From: Desmodesmus armatus
Taxonomy: Eukaryota; Chlorophyta; Chlorophyceae; Sphaeropleales; Scenedesmaceae
Assembly: GCA_007449985.2 (NCBI GenBank)
Contig: VIIQ02000230.1
Coordinates: 1-64,000 of the forward strand
DNA length: 64,000 nt
Reading direction: 5' to 3'
Shown here: piece after piece, positions 32,671-44,740 of the stretch
How the letters are laid out: each line of letters opens with the position of its first letter
How positions within the stretch are numbered: the stretch's first letter is position 1
The notes under the pieces: model-generated
Databases searched by the model: none
What the model was told of the DNA's origin: nothing
What the model saw: only the letters and a program-made list of their open reading frames with translations
Position numbers and translations under genes: made by a program

Positions 32671-35600
32671 ATAACACAGCTGGGTGAAACCACCCCATCG
32701 CCACCAACAACCCACTGCAACGGGTCAAATCAAAACAGCATGCATGCAAAAAAAAAGAACATGCCGTACGCCTGGCAACACCCAGTTGCGCTGAAGATGC
32801 TGCATCATATGTCTCACAGGTGCTTTCAAGGTCATGTCCACGCTCGCTGACACTTTCTCCATGACACTGCTTAGACACACACGCTCTTCAGCTGATACAG
32901 ACACGCCCAGCGGATGCAACATAACACACAGCCGAGTGCTAGTGATCACGCCCCGCTTTCATATCACCATCCATATTGCCCTCTGCTGACTGCAGCGGCA
33001 TCTGTTTCCACGCACACACAGCAACCCTTGCAGAGCAACCAATACTGGGGCAACCCACGTCATGGTGAGCACATGCACGCGCAGCCCTCCTTGCCTTGCC
33101 AGCCCTTGCGCATGCACGGCTGGCCATTATGCGACCACACCAGCAGCTGCTGCAACTGCAGGAAGCATGCATGTTCCACGGCTGCAATATGCAGCTGCCA
33201 ACAGCACTTGAGCCCACGATCCACTCTCCCATAAAAACACCCGCGGCATGCCATCAGAAACAGCCTCAGTCAAGGCTTGGCTGCTGCCAGCAGCCAAGCC
33301 AGTCAGAACCTTATCTGCTCTCAACAAGCACCTCGATGATATGAGCGCATACCTGTCACTTCACCCCAGCCCAGAGAAACAGCGGCCCATACGTGCGTCC
33401 AAACCCATTGAAAGCGCCGGGGAGGCCATGATTGTGGCACTGAGACGCAAGTGCAGCCTGCAACATGCCGCCTAGCGCCCAAGGCAACTCGCAGACTGGG
33501 TGGCGACACTTGACCCCAACAAAACTCGCTTCACACCCAAGGCTGCCAACCGTGCCTCTGCAGCGCAGAAGACTGCGCACGCACACTATCACTCTCCGGT
33601 TGTCATCCAAATTCGGCCAAGACACATACGGCAGTCCATGCATGACTCACACACAATTGGCAATGCTGACATCCCCTGCAGCAGCAAAGCAGCCGAGACT
33701 ACAGCCCATCTTCAAACCGACCAGCGGCACCGTCGCTGCACCTGGCAGACAATCTCTCCCACAGTCGAAGCCTTGAGGGTGTGCCAACGGCATAGGGCAA
33801 GTTAGCCCCTATTCAAACCATGCTGACCAGGGGGGACAGGAGTATGATGCAAAGAGGCAAGACAGGCAAACCCACAGCTCTCACACTATCACACTGGCCA
33901 CATTTGACACTTGCGACAGCGGCACAGTGGCTGCAGGTAGCGTGCCCTCCAGCGGGACTTGCAGTACATTCAAGAAGCTTCAACGTAACCCAAAACAAGA
34001 ACCACAAGCGACCATTGCGCCACCACCCCCTCCTTCATGAGGCACGATATGTGCCATGCCGCCGCAGGGAGTGAAGCACACCTCTGCATATCTAGGCTCA
34101 GATTTTCCTAATCGTCGAAAAAAAACAGCACGTGCTCCACACAAAAGGCGACATGCGGGCACAACAGCTAGGGCAGGCCTGTACGCTTGGGCAGGCCTGC
34201 AAAGATAAGGAGGCCTGTTCGGAGCCCCCTGATACGGCTGGCAGCTCGGATGCAAGCACATATAGTTAAAGAGCGGTATTATCGCACAGTCAGTCACACA
34301 AGCAGCGAAACAGGCAGCAGTCACATGCACACACAGCGGCGCCTTTTGCACATCACTGCAAACACCAGGCTCAGAGACAGCTCAGTGTATCTTCAGTCCT
34401 CACATGACACAAAAACAAAAACAAAGAACGTAGCCGGCCGTCCATGAAATGTGGTCGCAAGCACTCCACCCCAACACAACCACTTGTGCTCAAATGCTGT
34501 AAGCACTCGCCCCACACAGGAGTGGACAGCATTCATGCTTCAACCTGCATGGGCCCCATGTGCCTTGCTCAGTCTCAAGCTGGTAGCAGGCCATAGAACC
34601 AAGCAAAACAAGCCCTGAAGAACACAAAAACATACTTATGTTGGACACCACAACTCACCACAATATGTCAGCACCAGCATCCATCCCGGCAGGGAGACAC
34701 AGACCACCGCACCATGGCCACACTGGGTGCATACGAAAACAGCCTGGACTCCCAGAATTGACAACACAAAAAAACAACACCCGCAACCACAGGGGTGTTA
34801 AACACATGAGTTACACCGTCCCGTCCCGTCCCACCACCAGATCAAACAAAAGAAACGTGTGGGAAGAGCGGGAAGGCCAGTGGCAGGATGGTAGGCAAAT
34901 CTGAGGTTGCTGGGCTACGACAAACAGGAAGGTCAACCGGTCAAACTCACCACGCCAGCACCAGCACGCCAAACTGCATGCTGCTGCGGTTGTGGCAAGT
35001 CAGAAAACCGTTGACCCAGCCTCAAAAAGTGTGTGTTCCTGCAGCATGCTGCACTTATGGCCGCCACGCATCCTGCTGTTCAAACCACAACCACATTCAC
35101 AGCGCGCAGCAGCACACACCCTGCAAGGCGCTGTTGCACCCTGCAGTCTGCCACAAACAGGCTATGCGATTATACTGTCTTACACACCCTGGAGTTAAAC
35201 CCACACACCCGACCCCCAAAGAAACAGAGAACCAAGCTGATAACGCAAGCCAAGCAAGCTGCCACTTTCGCACCACGAGCAAAAACACAGCTGCGTGGGG
35301 CACTGTGACACAGCTGCTCCAAGTTCGATGCGTCAGTGAGGGCAGCCCACACGTCAGCCGCATGCTAGCTAGACAGCTGTGCTGCTGCCACAGCTGGCCA
35401 ACAATACCTCAATACACAATGCAGTACTACCCCAGTACATGGCTGGGCAGGTATTGAAAGTAAACAGAACCTCACAAACAGTTATGTGAAGCCACGACTG
35501 CTAACAGCAGCACCTGCAACAGGCGCGATATCCCAGCCTTAGTACCCGTATTAGGGCAATACACTGTTGCCAGCTTTGCCCAGCGCCACCCAACACCACG

Positions 35601-37758
35601 CACCTTCCAATCGTTGCGCAGGCCAGCTGCATTGTTGGCTGCGCACAACACAAATGTAGGCTTTGTGTGGTGCAGTTCGATGCGCACAAACCCATTTCCT
35701 GTTCAGTCCAGCGATCTGTTCCAGCCAGCAATGTGGCCTGGAACCCAGCAATGCTTTGTGCAGCACACACCAAAACCGCAACAGAAAGGCGGCAGGGCGC
35801 GCCACACATGATTCAAGGTGGACTGCAACACCAACCTCACAAAAGCCCATAAACTGCAACGAGGAAGTTGTGCCATCGTAACCACCTTTTCAACGTCGCC
35901 GCTGTTGAAGGTACAGGAGCTACACCATCAACGGAGGGCCCCAGCACAACCACTGCCCCATACCAATGGAGCCACGCGCAGGTGACACCAGCAGCCGACA
36001 AGGGTGGATCAGCACATCTAAAGCAACAGCTTCACAAAGCATGACACTTCATGCAAGGCTGCATGAAGCAAGCTAACAGGGTGCTTCCTGCAAGGCATGT
36101 GACACGACTGCACAGTAAAAACAGCTGTACTTGCAAATGTACAGAGGGCGTGTCATGCTGTTGTCTGCCCCGCAAACACAGGCACAGCACGCCATTCCAG
36201 CCCCATCTAGGCGGAACCCATGCTGGGGCACAGCCAAACAAGGCACCCCTGAGATTCTCAAGTGCACACTTTCAAGGTTAGTAGCCACAGGGACCCCACC
36301 CTGCAACCTGGGCTGTCACCCAGTGGCATGGTATCGCAGCTGGACCCCAGCCCTCCCAGACTGCAGACAGGCTGCAAGAGCGTGTCCAGGCAGGATACAC
36401 AGAGCGCCCCTGTGGCCATGTCGGCCCCTGTGGCTTAGTACACTAGCAGCTGAATCACCTCAACGGCTGGAGCTGTGCAAAAAGCAACCGACAGACCCAG
36501 GCGCCACCTCCAAACAGTGGCTGAGCCGAGCCAAAAATCCAAGTGATTGCACAGCTGCTGTATGTCGGGGACACGGCCAGCAGCTGCTACAGCACTACAA
36601 ACTGTACAAACTGCACCACTACATTGGCGCAGCGCGCTGAGGCACGGCCGCTGTCAGGGGACCCACAGCTCTCCAAGCTGACCAACTTCTTGCCTAATTG
36701 GCTGCAGGAGGCAGCCAGCCGGCAAGGAGGCTAGTTGGAGCAGCTAGCAAACATCAAAAAACACAGCCAGGTGGCATGCAAGCTCTTCAACACAGTCAGC
36801 CGCCATCCAAGAACAGAAAACAGTGAGCCGCCATCTTCAGGACAGAAAGCCACCATCAAAGGACAAGCACAGCAGCCAGCGACAAAGCACTGCGCCTGGA
36901 TGCGCAGGCAGTGAGCCGGACGTCAAGAGTGGGGCACCTGGTGAGGGTACCAGGCAGCAGCAGCTGCAGCTGCACAGTGTCTATAGCCGCACACCCACCA
37001 CCCACACCTCAGCGCCAGGGGATGCAACAACAGTCATTGCTGCAAGCATCTGCTGCAGCCCCCTTGGTTGGGTGTGCCTGCCACACACACCGCCATGGAA
37101 TTGCCAGAGGCACAGCCGCAGCAGGAAGCGCAGCAGCAGCCCCGTTTATTGCTAGATAACAGTCATAGAATGCCCCTAGGCTCAATGCCAGGGGGCTGCG
37201 CAACATGCGCAATATGGACCAGGGCTGGAAGGACAGCGGCCGCGCAACGCTGATTTGCTTGACGAGCTGGCTTGCAAAAAAAGCATACGGTGCCCCAGGC
37301 TGCATCCTACAGTTAAACCAACGAGACACATTCCGTGACACATGCATGACAGCACTGCATGTGGAGCACACCACGCTCTATACAATGCAGCAGGTGTGTC
37401 CACGACTCACAAGCTGGACGGGGAATCTAGACAGGCTCTGAATGGAGCCTGTCTTTGATTGCAGGCCGAACAGAAAAGCGTGCGCAGGTACACGGCAGCA
37501 AATGCTACAAAAGCAACAAGCCATCAGCTGCTGCTGCCATGGTGTGTGCCGAGCAGCACCATCTGCAATAAGCTCCACAACACACCCATGGTGCCGATCG
37601 CAACCGGCGGCTCATAACATGCAAAAAGCCCTACACAAGCAGATCATGCACCACCACAGCAATTTGTGTGAGTGTGCCGCCCATCAAACCCCTACCAGGG
37701 CCAAAACGTAGTACCCCATGCGCACTAGTACCCCATGCGCACGGACAAAGAGCGATCC

Positions 37759-37763
37759 TTACA
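37759..37763 (-). promoter_or_regulatory. Candidate poly(A) signal TGTAA (minus strand)
   Basis: TTACA on the plus strand, about 400 bases past the stop at 38162 of the minus-strand gene. Confidence 0.35.
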
Positions 37764-37921
37764 GGCTGCAGGAGCAGCCGGGTGGGGGACAACCAGGCCC
37801 ATAGGGAAAATCACCGGCAGTGCAGGACAGGAGGCAAAAACAGGCCTGGGAATTGCTATGTGCTGTGCTGTGTTTTCAAACCCCCCGCTCTCCCTCTCTC
37901 TCCGTCCCCAGCTCTCCACAC

Positions 37922-38005
37922 ACAATCGCGTACTGTTGTCACACACTGCGCAAAAAGATCACAAAACAATCGCATACTGTTGTCGTACACTGCGCAAAAA
38001 GATCA
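37922..38005. repeat. Two-copy 44-bp tandem repeat
   Basis: ACAATCGC-TACTGTTGTC followed by ACACTGCGCAAAAAGATCA occurs twice head to tail with few differences. It lies between a gene 3' region and the gene-poor block. Confidence 0.85.
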
Positions 38006-38161
38006 ATGTCCGCCTGCCCACACACGAGACCCACACCCCATCTTCAGCACTCACATATAGCACAGCAACAGCACAGCACAGCACAGCGAGCTGCGCACCA
38101 GGGAAACCGCCTGTCAACCGCCAGGACCATGGAGCCTGCTGCCTGCATGCTGTCCTGCAGA

Positions 38162-38881
38162 TCAGTAGCCCTGCCCCAGCATCTCCAACAGCTCCCGCTG
38201 CAGGACCATCTGCATGCGCTGCATCTGCTGCATCTGGAGCACCTTGGCAGCTGCAAGACGGGCTGCCTCGTTACTTGCCTGTGCTGAGGCGTTGAAAGGC
38301 ATGCTCTGCTCAGCACAAGCCATGCCTGCTGTGGGACAGTAGCCTGGTGCGCTGGCAGGTGCGGCCCACACTGCACCTGCTGTGTTGCAGCAAGGATCTG
38401 CTGCTGTGTTTGCAGGTGCAGAGCGAGCCCTTGCAATTGCTGCAAGGCGCTGGTCACGTAGCTGCAGCAGCTGCTGCAGCCTCAAGTCGATGGCAGCAAG
38501 GAGGGCCTCCTCGGGGTCCATGTGCACCCCGTGCTGCTCTGCGCCAGTCTGCATCAGGTCTGAACACTGCTGGTGCTGGTAAGGCGACTGCTCAGCTGGC
38601 TGGCAGCCCCATGTACATGTAGAGTCCGTGATCGAGCAAGAGCTCTCGCTGCAGCTGGACGATGTCGGAGAGCTGCACAACGTGAGCTCTTCATCCTCCT
38701 CAATGGTAGGTAACATCGAGGAACCAGATCTGCTAGGGAGCCGGCTGTTGGACGTGCTACCAGTGCAACCCACAGCGTCCTGGCTCCATGCGACGCCTGC
38801 AGCGGACAGCAGTGCATCCGAACGGCTTTGATTTGTGAACATCTTTCCATTGGTGTCAGTACGGCGGAAAGGCACCAGCAT
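38162..38881 (-). CDS. Unknown Ser/Gln/Ala-rich protein, 239 residues
   Basis: A single open exon starts MLVPFRRTDTNGKMFTNQSR with an in-frame TGA directly before the ATG, which fixes the start unless an upstream exon is spliced in. The first half is Ser/Cys/Thr-rich with an acidic 'TIEEDEELTLC' patch. The second half holds a Leu/Arg/Gln-rich helix ('DLRLQQLLQLRDQRLAAIAR') and ends in 'KVLQMQQMQRMQMVLQ', both suited to coiled-coil pairing. No signal peptide or membrane segment is seen. I do not recognise a family. Just upstream a minus-strand ATG (TGTGCCGGGAAC...) runs to a GTGAGT donor near 38951, so a 5' exon is possible. Confidence 0.55.
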   Translation of the reverse strand: MLVPFRRTDTNGKMFTNQSRSDALLSAAGVAWSQDAVGCTGSTSNSRLPSRSGSSMLPTIEEDEELTLCSSPTSSSCSESSCSITDSTCTWGCQPAEQSPYQHQQCSDLMQTGAEQHGVHMDPEEALLAAIDLRLQQLLQLRDQRLAAIARARSAPANTAADPCCNTAGAVWAAPASAPGYCPTAGMACAEQSMPFNASAQASNEAARLAAAKVLQMQQMQRMQMVLQRELLEMLGQGY

Positions 38882-40558
38882 TCAGGGGTGGTCCTTTCGC
38901 AATAAGCGCTTCGAGGCACCACCGCTCCCGTCCCCACAATCCGGCACTCACCTGGCACAGACAAGAACTCCAGAGCATCTCTTGTGTTCCCGGCACACAT
39001 TGTGGGCCTGTAAACGCCTGAGATAGCTGCGTGATTAGATGTCTTAGTAGGATGGAAGTTTGGACTGGCTAAGGTGGAGGTCAATACAATGCAGCTTATA
39101 GATCGGAACGACGATAGTAGATTGAAGACTGGCTATAGTGGTGCAGAAGCCTGACGATCTACCGAAACATGCTCTGTAAGCTTTGTCTGTTATGACCTGC
39201 CAAAGTGACAAATGCATGAACATCCTCAGTGGCACGGGACAGGCCACCAGCTGCTCCGTAACCAAACTGCAACTGTTGTGAAGGCATGTGTGGTAGTAGT
39301 CCGAGCTCTGGAAACCCCAAGTCATCCCCCCGACAACCTTATATGATCCAGCCCGTTGGTGTCACAGCTACACTCAACCTCACGTTTTATGTGTGGAGTA
39401 TAGTCGTAGCTGTTGTTGCAAAAATTTTCAACAAGAATTGGCGGAGTGCCTGAGGAGTCGGTGCACTGCGCTGGTGTCAACTTGCTGGTACTGCTGCTGC
39501 TCCTGCTCCTGCTGCTGCTGCTGCTGCTGTCCTGTTACCAATTGCAGCTGCAGTGGCTTGGTAGATTTCTACACTGGAGGATCAGACGATTTTGCCACAC
39601 TAGATCGTAAGAGCTGCAGACCACACCACACTGCACCGCACCACACCACACCACACGGTGATGCTGCCAGTCCTGCTTGCCAAGGTGTTGGTCAGCATCA
39701 CACCACCTGGAACACTTCGTAGACACCAAGGCTGCTTTATGGTTTGGTCAGAGGCCAGGCTTTGTTCCGAACAGGCCAGACACAAGGCACAGAAGCAAGC
39801 CTTGCCTGCTATCTAGCCGTTGTGGTTGGAATGCAGGCACACAGGACATCCACACTCATGCTGCTTGCTCTGCTTCAGGTAGGGCTTGGCTTGGCAACGT
39901 CACCACATTCGCCACAGCTATCTTACTTGAGCAACCTGTTGAATCACTGAAACACCTGCTGCAGTGAGGACTCAGTGAGAAACAGGGCAAGCGACACCCT
40001 CAACTGCTGCTTGGGCTGCACGTGTGTCAATCTTTGCATGTACCTAGGTATGCGTAGTAAGCATGGTAATGCGCCACTGTGCAGTTTGATTACATCAGGG
40101 TCTGCTGCATTTCCCGTGGGAAGTTTCTTGCAAGTGTCCTGCCAGGCTGGCGGGTTAATACGTTAGGGTCATCAAAGTGGCGCCTTTTGAGACTGAAGAA
40201 CTCCGTTGCTATTCATCACACTTCACGCTGTAACAAAACCCACCAAGCAGCCCTTTGCAGGAAGGGCAGGTTCGCACACCTAATCGGTCAACGGAAAGCA
40301 GCACATTATACTGGCCGGGCATGCTCTGACGTCTGAATGGATATATTACACTAAGGCATTTGCCTCAACTCATGATTCGGAATGCTTGCTGCTTCATCCA
40401 TGTTAACACTGTCGTACGCCTCAGTACAACTTTTGACTGGGTATGAAACGGACAAGTCATAGCGTAGCTGCTCTCTGTTTGTCCGCGGCGTTTACTTTCA
40501 AAGTTCAAAAGCACTGTGCTTGGTGCGCATTGCCTGCTGTGTTGCTGAAACGTTCGAA
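38882..40558. other. Divergent intergenic region
   Basis: This separates the minus-strand 239-residue gene from family member A. Open frames here are Cys/Ser or His/Thr low-complexity readings without splice context. It should hold the promoters of both neighbours. Confidence 0.45.
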
Positions 40559-41433
40559 ATGGGGGCCAGCGCAGCCCTCAGCCTTCAAATGGTTTCAGTT
40601 TTGTTTCTTGTTTGCATAGCCTTTAGTGCTGCAGCAGCGGACACGAGCAGGCAGCCCACAGCGGACGACTTCAGACAGCTTGACACCAGCTTTGGCAGAC
40701 TGCTTGCCAACGCCCTCAGCACCAGTGCAGGATCAGAGGGCGTCTGGAGCGAATCAGAAGCAAAAACGATGCAGATGCATCCAGCGTCAGCTCAATCAGC
40801 ATCTGATGAGGGTGAGGAAGAGGACGACAAGAAGGCACCCATCGATGTGTACTGGTAGGTGCATGCACAATCAATACACGCGGGAAGCCCCAGCTCCAAT
40901 ACCAGTAGGTAGTATGTAAGGTAATGTGTAACGTTTTGTGGTTTGCTTGCATCAGGCGTGAGACCAACACTAAGAAGCCCACACTGGGGGAGTGGTTCCA
41001 GAAGATGGTGGGTGACATGCAAAAAGAGATTGATGCCCAGGACAGTGACTTTGAGGGACCAAAGTACGTGTACCCCAGGACAGGCAAGGACTACCACGAA
41101 GACCAGTACGGTGAGAGGCAGTACTAGTGTGACCCTGCCTCTGCTGCCATCATCGCTGTTGTGGGTGCTCCTGATGGAGTTTGCTGGTGCTCAGCGTGCT
41201 ATTGTGCATGCTGCTTGACAGCAGCAGCCATGGCTGGGGGCAAAGTACAACACATCGAGTGACTGTATGATGCAAATGCAGATTTTACCAAGGCTGATAC
41301 TGTAGCCCCCTGCAGCAGACATGCTGTGTTTCCAATATTATTGCATTCAGCTGTGCACACATCATGTATGCAGGTGACCTGCATAGAGGGTTTGCTGAGA
41401 GGCACACACCAATGTTACCCTTCACTCACATTG

Positions 41434-41497
<64 letters not shown>

Positions 41498-41525
41498 CCC
41501 GCCCGCCCGCCCGCCCGCCCGCCCG

Positions 41526-41565
<40 letters not shown>

Positions 41566-44500
41566 CCCGCCCGCCCGCCCGCCTGCCTGCCTGCCTGCCT
41601 GCCCGCCTTCCCGCCCGCCCGCCTGCCTGCCTGCCTTCCTGCTCGCCTGCCTGCCTGCCTGCCCTGTGGTCCATCCTGCATACACCATGATCACCCACAC
41701 AGGCCGCGACGACGACTACCACCACCCACACAGGTCACACTATGACAGCGACAAGTACGGCTATGACTCATCGGATGGCTACGATCGCGATCACAAGTAC
41801 AGTCACGAGCACTACGGGCACCGCGATGAGGAGCAGTACGGCTATGAGAGGGATGGCTACCAGCGCAAGCGCCCCTACTACACCTTCCCTGGCAAGACTG
41901 AGGATGTGTGTCTGCAGGAGGTGGCCAACAGTGACTGCACAAAGGACCAATTGGGTCTGACAACCTCCTTGAGGACCTACACGTGAGTGTGGAGTGGGGG
42001 GAGGGGCGGACGCACCAGCAAGCAAGTTGTACTGTTTTGAAACGGTGGACAGTACGCTCAACATTAGGTTGAGCCTGGCTCTCTGTTGATAAAATGGGTC
42101 AGCTAGGACTCTTCATGCATCTTGTTTGCGTGCAAAGGGCCAGTGGCATCTTTTTTGGGGGTTTTACCAGGGGGATCCTATACCTGACAGAGGGCTCGTG
42201 TTGGAGCAGATGTCCCCAATATCTGTGCTTGAGCAGCCTGATCAACTGGAACTTCAAAGCAAAATCACAACAAGAGGCAGGGCAGCAGGGCCACACTGCC
42301 TTCCGTCATGTACAGTCAAAGCCTTGAGGCAGCAGCATCAAAACACCCCCAGGCTGGCGTCCTGCATGTGCTGACGCAAGCTCTACCGTCCTGCCTCCCA
42401 TGCCTGCGCAGCTCATCCCTCGGCTGTTGCCACACACCCTACGGCCATCAATACTATGGAGAGCCCCACTACCCCGGAGACTCCGATTACTATGCAGTCC
42501 TGCATCGTATGGTCAGCCAGACCAAGCAGAAGCATGCCGCTCTTGCCAGCGCAGCCGACCAAAGCCACTACCAGGCCCCAGCCACCCTGGCATCCTACCA
42601 CGACCCCAGTGTGTTCTCCCCCCGCAACGGGAATGCGGAGTGTGAGTGGGATGTGAGGAAGCATGCCCCCGTTGCTCTGGACCCCACCACCAAAAGATCG
42701 GCACTGCCTACGCTATTTGGTGAGTGCGAGCGCTACCCCATATGATCCGTGCTGGGGCCACATCACGAGGTTATGCAAAACTCCCCGGGCAGCACAGGCC
42801 TTGAACACATTTTGAGAAGGGAAATGCTGGGCTCAGAGCCTTCTGTTGATGCCACCTTTGGTTATGCTGTGCACTCTTCACGTTTGCAATGTTTCTGCCG
42901 ACCTGCCTGCCTCCTGCTGTACCCCCTTTCCTCATGCAGCCGCTTCAATGGCAGCATGGAGCACTGTGGCAGCCCCCTGTGCGAGGGACTCACACTCACC
43001 ATCCAAGCTGGCGTCTACTCAACCTACGCAGTCAGCAAGTACCCCCCACCAGCAAAGACCGACCCTATCAAATGCGTGGCACAAAATCCAGGGAACCTAG
43101 TGCCGACGCCAGTAGATCCACGCGTGCCAGTAGACCCACCAAGAGCTGCCCCTCAGGAGCCACAGCCCCCCACTGCCACACCACAGCAGCCAGCTGCCAA
43201 GCAGCCTGAGCAAGGTGCACCCGCCCCACCTCAGCCCACCACCGTCTCAACCCCTCAGCCAGAATTCCAGCCTGCAGCTCCTGTCCAACCCCAGCCCACT
43301 GTCAAGGTGATCGAAGTGCCTGTGCCTGTGCCTACCCCGGTCCCTGTGCCTACCCCCGTCTACATCTACGTGCCAACCCCCGCCCAGGCCCCACAGCAGC
43401 CCCTGGCAGCAGCACCACTGCCTGCTGCTGCTACACCCCAGCAGCCGGCTGCGACACTCCCTCAGCAGAGTGCACCTCTCCAGCCTCAGCCGTCAACTGC
43501 TCCCCTCCTGCAGCAGCCGGCAGCAACACAGCCCCAGCAGAGCGCACCAGCTCAGCCCCAACCTACAACAGGTCCTCTTGCCCAGCCAACCGCACCAGGC
43601 GCCGTGCTACCACCTGCAGCCCCTACCCAGCCCCAGACCGCAGCACAGGCCGGCTCTCCACAGCAGCCGCTGGCAGCAGTGCCGGTGCAGCAGCAGCAGC
43701 CCGTGGCAGCAGTGCCAGAGCAGCAGCCACGGATTGAGGCACCGCTGCCTGCAACGACACCCCAGCAGCAGATGCCTGCTGCTGCTGCTCCTGCCCTACA
43801 GCAGCCAGCAGCAGTCCAGACCCCTCAGCAGCCTGTGGCAGCCATGCCGGTGCAGCAGCAGCAGCCTGTGGCAGCCATGCCGGTGCAGCAGCAGCAGCCT
43901 GTGGCAGCCATGCCGGTGCAGCAGCAGCAGCCTGTGGCAGCAATGCTGGTGCAGCAGCAGCAGCCTGTGGCAGCAATGCCGGTGCAGCAGCAGCAGCCTG
44001 TGGCAGCAATGCCGGTGCAGCAGCAGCAGCCTGTGGCAGCAATGCCGGTGCAGCAGCAGCAGCCTGTGGCAGCAGTGCCGGTGCAGCAGCCTCAAGCTCA
44101 GGCACCCACACCTGCAGCAGCCCAGCCTCAGCTGCCTACTGCACCCACACAGCCGCAGCCTGCTGCACAGCCCGCCGCCCCTGTCGTAGCACAGCCTGCG
44201 CCCGCAGCAGCTGCACCTGCACCCGCCGCACAGTCTCAGCCTCTGCCCCAGCAGCAGCAGCAGCAGCCCCTGCCCCAGCAGCAGCAGCAGGCAGTGCCAG
44301 TGAGGCCTTTTAAGGCAGATTACCGCGGCTCTTCAAGGACTGCACATGGCCTCAGGTCGGCTGGCGCAAGAGGTGTGGGTGTGGCCGCAGTAGACGATCA
44401 CCCTTACTTCTTTGAGGATGAGCAGTACGGGCGCTACGAGCACCATGAGCACAGGCACAGCGACCGGTATGAGTCTCGTTTTGAAGATATCATGACCAGT

Positions 44501-44740
44501 ACAGAGCCTTCAGGCTTCTGGGGAGGCGAGGCAATCATCTACGCAGGTGTGGTTACGTCCGTGACCGGCGGCAAGGGCGTCGAGTATCACCAGGGCATGG
44601 TCGAGCACGTCGCTTGGTTCGACCCCAACGCCGTACTTTTGTCGAAGGCCACATACGATGGCCTGTCCTACGATGTGCCGCACATCAAGCCCAATGGCTA
44701 CAAGATCGTCTTCACGAAGCACGAAGACTATTACTACTAG
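40559..44740 (+). CDS. Secreted cysteine-patterned protein, family member A
   Basis: Five exons: 40559-40854, 40956-41110, 41703-41982, 42412-42719 and 42940-44740, about 946 residues. Exon 4 needs one extra A in the run at 42692-42695; the paralogues confirm the frame (-IGTAYAI- against IGIASAT in B). Order of parts: signal peptide (ending FSAAAADTS), helix 'FRQLDTSFGRLLANAL', 'TKKPTLGEWFQKMVGDMQKE', a Tyr/His/Asp-rich linker, C-x8-C (CLQEVANSDC), 'SLGCC', 'ECEW', 'RFNGSMEHCGSPLCEGLTLT', a Pro/Gln/Ala spacer of about 400 residues with eight 11-residue repeats, and a C-terminal domain 'GGEAIIYAGVVTSVTGG ... YDVPHIKPNGYKIVF'. No known family recognised. The Pro-rich spacer and secretion signal suggest a cell-wall or matrix protein. 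Confidence 0.75.
41432..41664 (+). repeat. CCTG/CCCG tetranucleotide tract in intron 2 of member A
   Basis: About 230 bases of CCTG units interrupted by blocks of CCCG end just before the acceptor of exon 3. It forms a long pyrimidine-rich strand upstream of the splice site. All six frames are open only because the unit lacks stops. Confidence 0.95.
43832..44095 (+). repeat. Eight 33-bp coding repeats
   Basis: Eight tandem copies of PVAAMPVQQQQ (33 bp each), with Leu replacing Pro in copy 4 and a changed last copy, lie in the spacer of member A. Near-identity at the DNA level indicates recent expansion. Confidence 0.93.

Larger units (their letters stand above)
30475..38161. other. Gene-poor, C/A-rich region
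   Basis: Apart from a LINE fragment at 32028-32399 I find no supportable gene. The plus strand is persistently C/A-rich and T/G-poor from about 30.8 kb, the composition seen antisense to introns and untranslated regions elsewhere in the window, so it may be transcribed from the minus strand as non-coding sequence. Short open frames here lack codon structure and conserved motifs. Confidence 0.45.

Noticed and set aside
32900..37700. Numerous short open frames in the gene-poor block
   Set aside because: His/Thr/Pro/Gln-rich readings of C/A-rich sequence, with no splice partners, no conserved motifs and no codon structure.
37922..38005. CRISPR-like array
   Set aside because: Only two units, directly adjacent without spacers, in a eukaryotic genome; a simple tandem duplication.
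39393..39967. Cys-rich plus-strand frames upstream of member A
   Set aside because: Driven by a CTG run and CACAC repeats; no signal peptide or in-phase exon follows.
41415..41745. Long Cys/Leu/Pro/Ala or Gly/Arg/Gln open frames
   Set aside because: All six frames are open because the CCTG/CCCG tetranucleotide lacks stop codons; the tract is intronic.
43470..44189. Shadow frames of Ser/Arg/Gln or Ala/Leu repeats over the 33-bp repeats
   Set aside because: The frame of member A is fixed by the conserved C-terminal domain and paralogues B and C; the others are shadows.
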